A stretch of DNA of 64,000 nt from Pseudomonadales bacterium (GTDB taxonomy: Bacteria > Pseudomonadota > Gammaproteobacteria > Pseudomonadales > Pseudohongiellaceae). The notes under the pieces were generated by a model, which saw only the letters and a list, made by a program, of their open reading frames with translations, was not told the origin of the DNA and made no database searches. The stretch spans positions 744,001-808,000 of the forward strand of contig WLWQ01000002.1 of NCBI GenBank assembly GCA_012103535.1. Direction: 5' to 3'. The translations under genes were made by a program, and so were the position numbers. The number at the start of each line of letters is the position of its first letter. Position 1 is the first letter of the stretch. This document shows positions 62,610-64,000 of the stretch, piece by piece.

Positions 62610-63160
62610 GTCGAATTCTCCGTATAAGCATCTAACATTTGCTTCAGTTTTTCCGAACCCCTTCGGATATGAGATTTTACCGTGCCCAGCGGTATCTCTG
62701 TTGATTCGGCAATTTCCTGGTTAGTAAATCCTTCTTGATAGGAGAGTACGATACATAATCGCACCTGCTCCGGTAGTGCTGCCAGCGCACTGTCCAGATC
62801 TGATTTTAAGGCTACGTTTTCCTGTTTTTCTTCCTCGAGATCTATAAGTTCATCGGCGTTATGCAGTGCATCGTTTTTGCGTAAGTGCTGCAACCAGATA
62901 GAGACTGCTATTTTCTTTAACCAGCCTCCAAAGGCACCCGCTTGTCTTAGCGTGCGGATCGACATCCAAACTTTCAGAAACACTTGCTGAGCGAGATCGT
63001 CTGCTAGTGCGCCGTCATTGCAAAATCTGCGCATCAGATTTCTAACTGCAGATTGGCGACGGTTCACCAATTCTTCAAAGGCAGCTCGATCCCCATTTCT
63101 TGCAAGATTCACAATCAATGCCTCCGGACATTCTGGATAATAGTCACGTGCCTGCTGCAA
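62606..63160 (-). CDS. ECF RNA polymerase sigma factor
   Basis: The 184-residue protein has sigma region 2 (about 25-92; DDLAQQVFLKVWMSI, FGGWLKKIAVSIWLQHLRK) and region 4 (about 120-175; ALPEQVRLCIVLSYQEGFTNQEIAESTEIPLGTVKSHI). It starts at TTG with AAGGA upstream. It directs RNA polymerase to a set of stress or envelope promoters. A small membrane protein overlaps its end, and a two-helix membrane protein gene lies upstream on the same strand. Confidence 0.92.
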   Translation of the reverse strand: MQQARDYYPECPEALIVNLARNGDRAAFEELVNRRQSAVRNLMRRFCNDGALADDLAQQVFLKVWMSIRTLRQAGAFGGWLKKIAVSIWLQHLRKNDALHNADELIDLEEEKQENVALKSDLDSALAALPEQVRLCIVLSYQEGFTNQEIAESTEIPLGTVKSHIRRGSEKLKQMLDAYTENST

Positions 63161-63207
63161 CGGTCCTGGTCCTTAGTTAACAGTGGTATGGATGTTCACT
63201 GCCTGAG

Positions 63208-63609
63208 TTAGTCTTTGTACCAGCGTCCGACAACCATGCCGGCAACCCAGAATCCTATTGCCATTGTGGCAACCAGGGCGGCAGCACCGAGAACCGGGTA
63301 GAGGGCTTCGGGTGCCAGCAAAGAAAGGAAATAGGCCATAACCGCCAATCCTGGCGCTATTGGTAGCATCCACAGTGCTGTAACTTTAAAATCCCGGTCT
63401 ATACGACCACTGCCTCCGGTTCCCAACCCCATAAGTCTGTCCAGTGCTTCTTCATCGATAGTTTGCCCGCTTTCGATTACCCGACGGATCGTCTCGTGCT
63501 GCGTTTCGCGTTTCTTAATCGCATCCCAATAGGACGCCGCCACAGCCACAGCGATAAATAGCCAGAAGCCCATTGTTCCTAGGCCTGCGCCAATCCCGAG
63601 TTCGTTCAT
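63208..63609 (-). CDS. DUF6249-like membrane protein
   Basis: The 133-residue protein has an N-terminal membrane helix (about 13-28), a polar part with KKRETQHETIRRVIESGQTIDEE that is typical of small DUF6249 proteins, and two further helices (78-98 and 103-126). AGGAG lies 6-7 bases before the ATG. It is often found next to ECF sigma genes, as here with a 47-base gap. Its role is not known. Confidence 0.82.
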   Translation of the reverse strand: MNELGIGAGLGTMGFWLFIAVAVAASYWDAIKKRETQHETIRRVIESGQTIDEEALDRLMGLGTGGSGRIDRDFKVTALWMLPIAPGLAVMAYFLSLLAPEALYPVLGAAALVATMAIGFWVAGMVVGRWYKD

Positions 63610-63698
63610 CTCTTTCTCCTGTGTGAAAGGGTTTCACTACTTAGAGATACACATCGGTTGGCTATGGATGCACTGCAGAAAAAATAATTTTATATTCC

Positions 63699-63728
63699 TT
63701 GACACGTATATACGTTGATGAGTATGTT
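63699..63728 (+). promoter_or_regulatory. promoter with internal operator for the ArsR gene
   Basis: TTGACA (63699-63704) and TATGTT (63723-63728) are spaced by 18 bases, and ACGTATATACGT (63704-63715), a perfect 12-bp palindrome, lies between them. Transcription should start near 63735, right at the ATG of 63736, so the message may be leaderless. The palindrome is the likely site for self-repression. Confidence 0.6.
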
Positions 63729-63735
63729 ACATGAC

Positions 63736-64000
63736 ATGGATTCAACAGCGTTTACAATTCTTGGAGAACCTACGCGGCTGCGCATTCTGAGCGAGCTTAG
63801 GGATGAGGAATTGCACGTAGGGGAACTGGTGGCCAAGCTCGATTGCACTCAACCGACAATTTCCAAACATTTAAAAGTCTTGAGAGATGCAGGTTTCGTG
63901 GAATGCCGAGTAGATGCCCAGCGCCGGGTTTATCATCTGAAACAACAGCCATTTAAAAGTCTGGACGATTGGTTAGAACCTTATCGCCAGCTCTGGAATC
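63736..64000 (+). CDS. ArsR-family regulator, 3' end outside the window
   Basis: The 88 residues seen form a full ArsR winged helix: FTILGEPTRLRILSEL, LHVGELVAKLDCTQPTISKHL (recognition helix) and LRDAGFVECRVDAQRRVYHL. The metal motif ELCVCDL is replaced by ELHVGEL, so metal sensing by that site is unlikely. The frame is open to an ATG at 63724, but the promoter position favours 63736. QQPFKSLDDWLEPYRQLW resembles ArsR regulators that sit next to SRPBCC or similar genes. Confidence 0.9.
   Translation, partial: MDSTAFTILGEPTRLRILSELRDEELHVGELVAKLDCTQPTISKHLKVLRDAGFVECRVDAQRRVYHLKQQPFKSLDDWLEPYRQLWN

Overview
The window is a chromosomal segment of moderate GC from a free-living, probably marine gammaproteobacterium. 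Grounds for this are the RND, TonB-dependent receptor, LysE, AEC and MarR-GNAT protein types, the Tat-exported and lipoprotein hydrolases, and the DUF1552/DUF1592 gene pair, which I know from planctomycetes and oligotrophic marine Gammaproteobacteria of the OM182 or Pseudohongiella kind. That placement is inference. I saw no rRNA, tRNA, CRISPR array or intact transposase.

Region by region. At 1-11.6 kb lie a partial gene, a frameshifted spondin-like gene, a zinc-ribbon protein, a TonB-like protein and a set of exported proteins: two cyclase-family hydrolases, two paralogues of an unnamed secreted family, a phosphatase-like lipoprotein and an MFS carrier. An orphan F0 subunit c and a LysR gene with one in-frame stop follow. 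At 11.7-24.9 kb lie an adenylate cyclase fused to a degenerate HD-GYP domain, a GntR regulator with twin palindromic operators in front of an RND efflux pair, a BlaI/M56 pair whose M56 protein ends in a TonB domain, and an HTH-DUF805 protein. At 24.9-35.1 kb six exported proteins are closely spaced on the minus strand (cytochrome-like DUF1592, DUF1552, ankyrin, creatininase-like, GH88/105-like, epoxide hydrolase-like), preceded by a Kelch protein. At 35.3-43.9 kb lie an esterase, a LysE-sulfatase-YciI group, an AEC carrier, a truncated cyanophycin-synthetase-like gene and an amidohydrolase.

At 44.0-49.5 kb a MarR-GNAT regulator, an SSS symporter, a class III aminotransferase and a methylmalonate-semialdehyde dehydrogenase form a coherent module for uptake and breakdown of a beta-amino acid such as beta-alanine. 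It is followed by a nested inverted-repeat element with 33-bp tandem repeats. At 50-58.2 kb lie a TonB-dependent receptor, a third member of the unnamed secreted family, an NHL protein, a small cytochrome, a DUF2784 protein and a lone molybdenum hydroxylase large subunit. At 58.4-64 kb lie a nuclease, a response regulator and hybrid kinase, an ECF sigma factor with a membrane partner, and a partial ArsR gene.

The most notable signals are these: one operator, TGTTAA-N4-TTAACA, present three times before blaI and once before the distant TonB-like gene; the mirrored hairpin element at 49.5-49.84 kb; the cyanophycin-synthetase-like gene that has lost its Mur-ligase ATP site; the cyclase with an HD-less HD-GYP domain; and a strong terminator hairpin inside a signal-peptide coding region.
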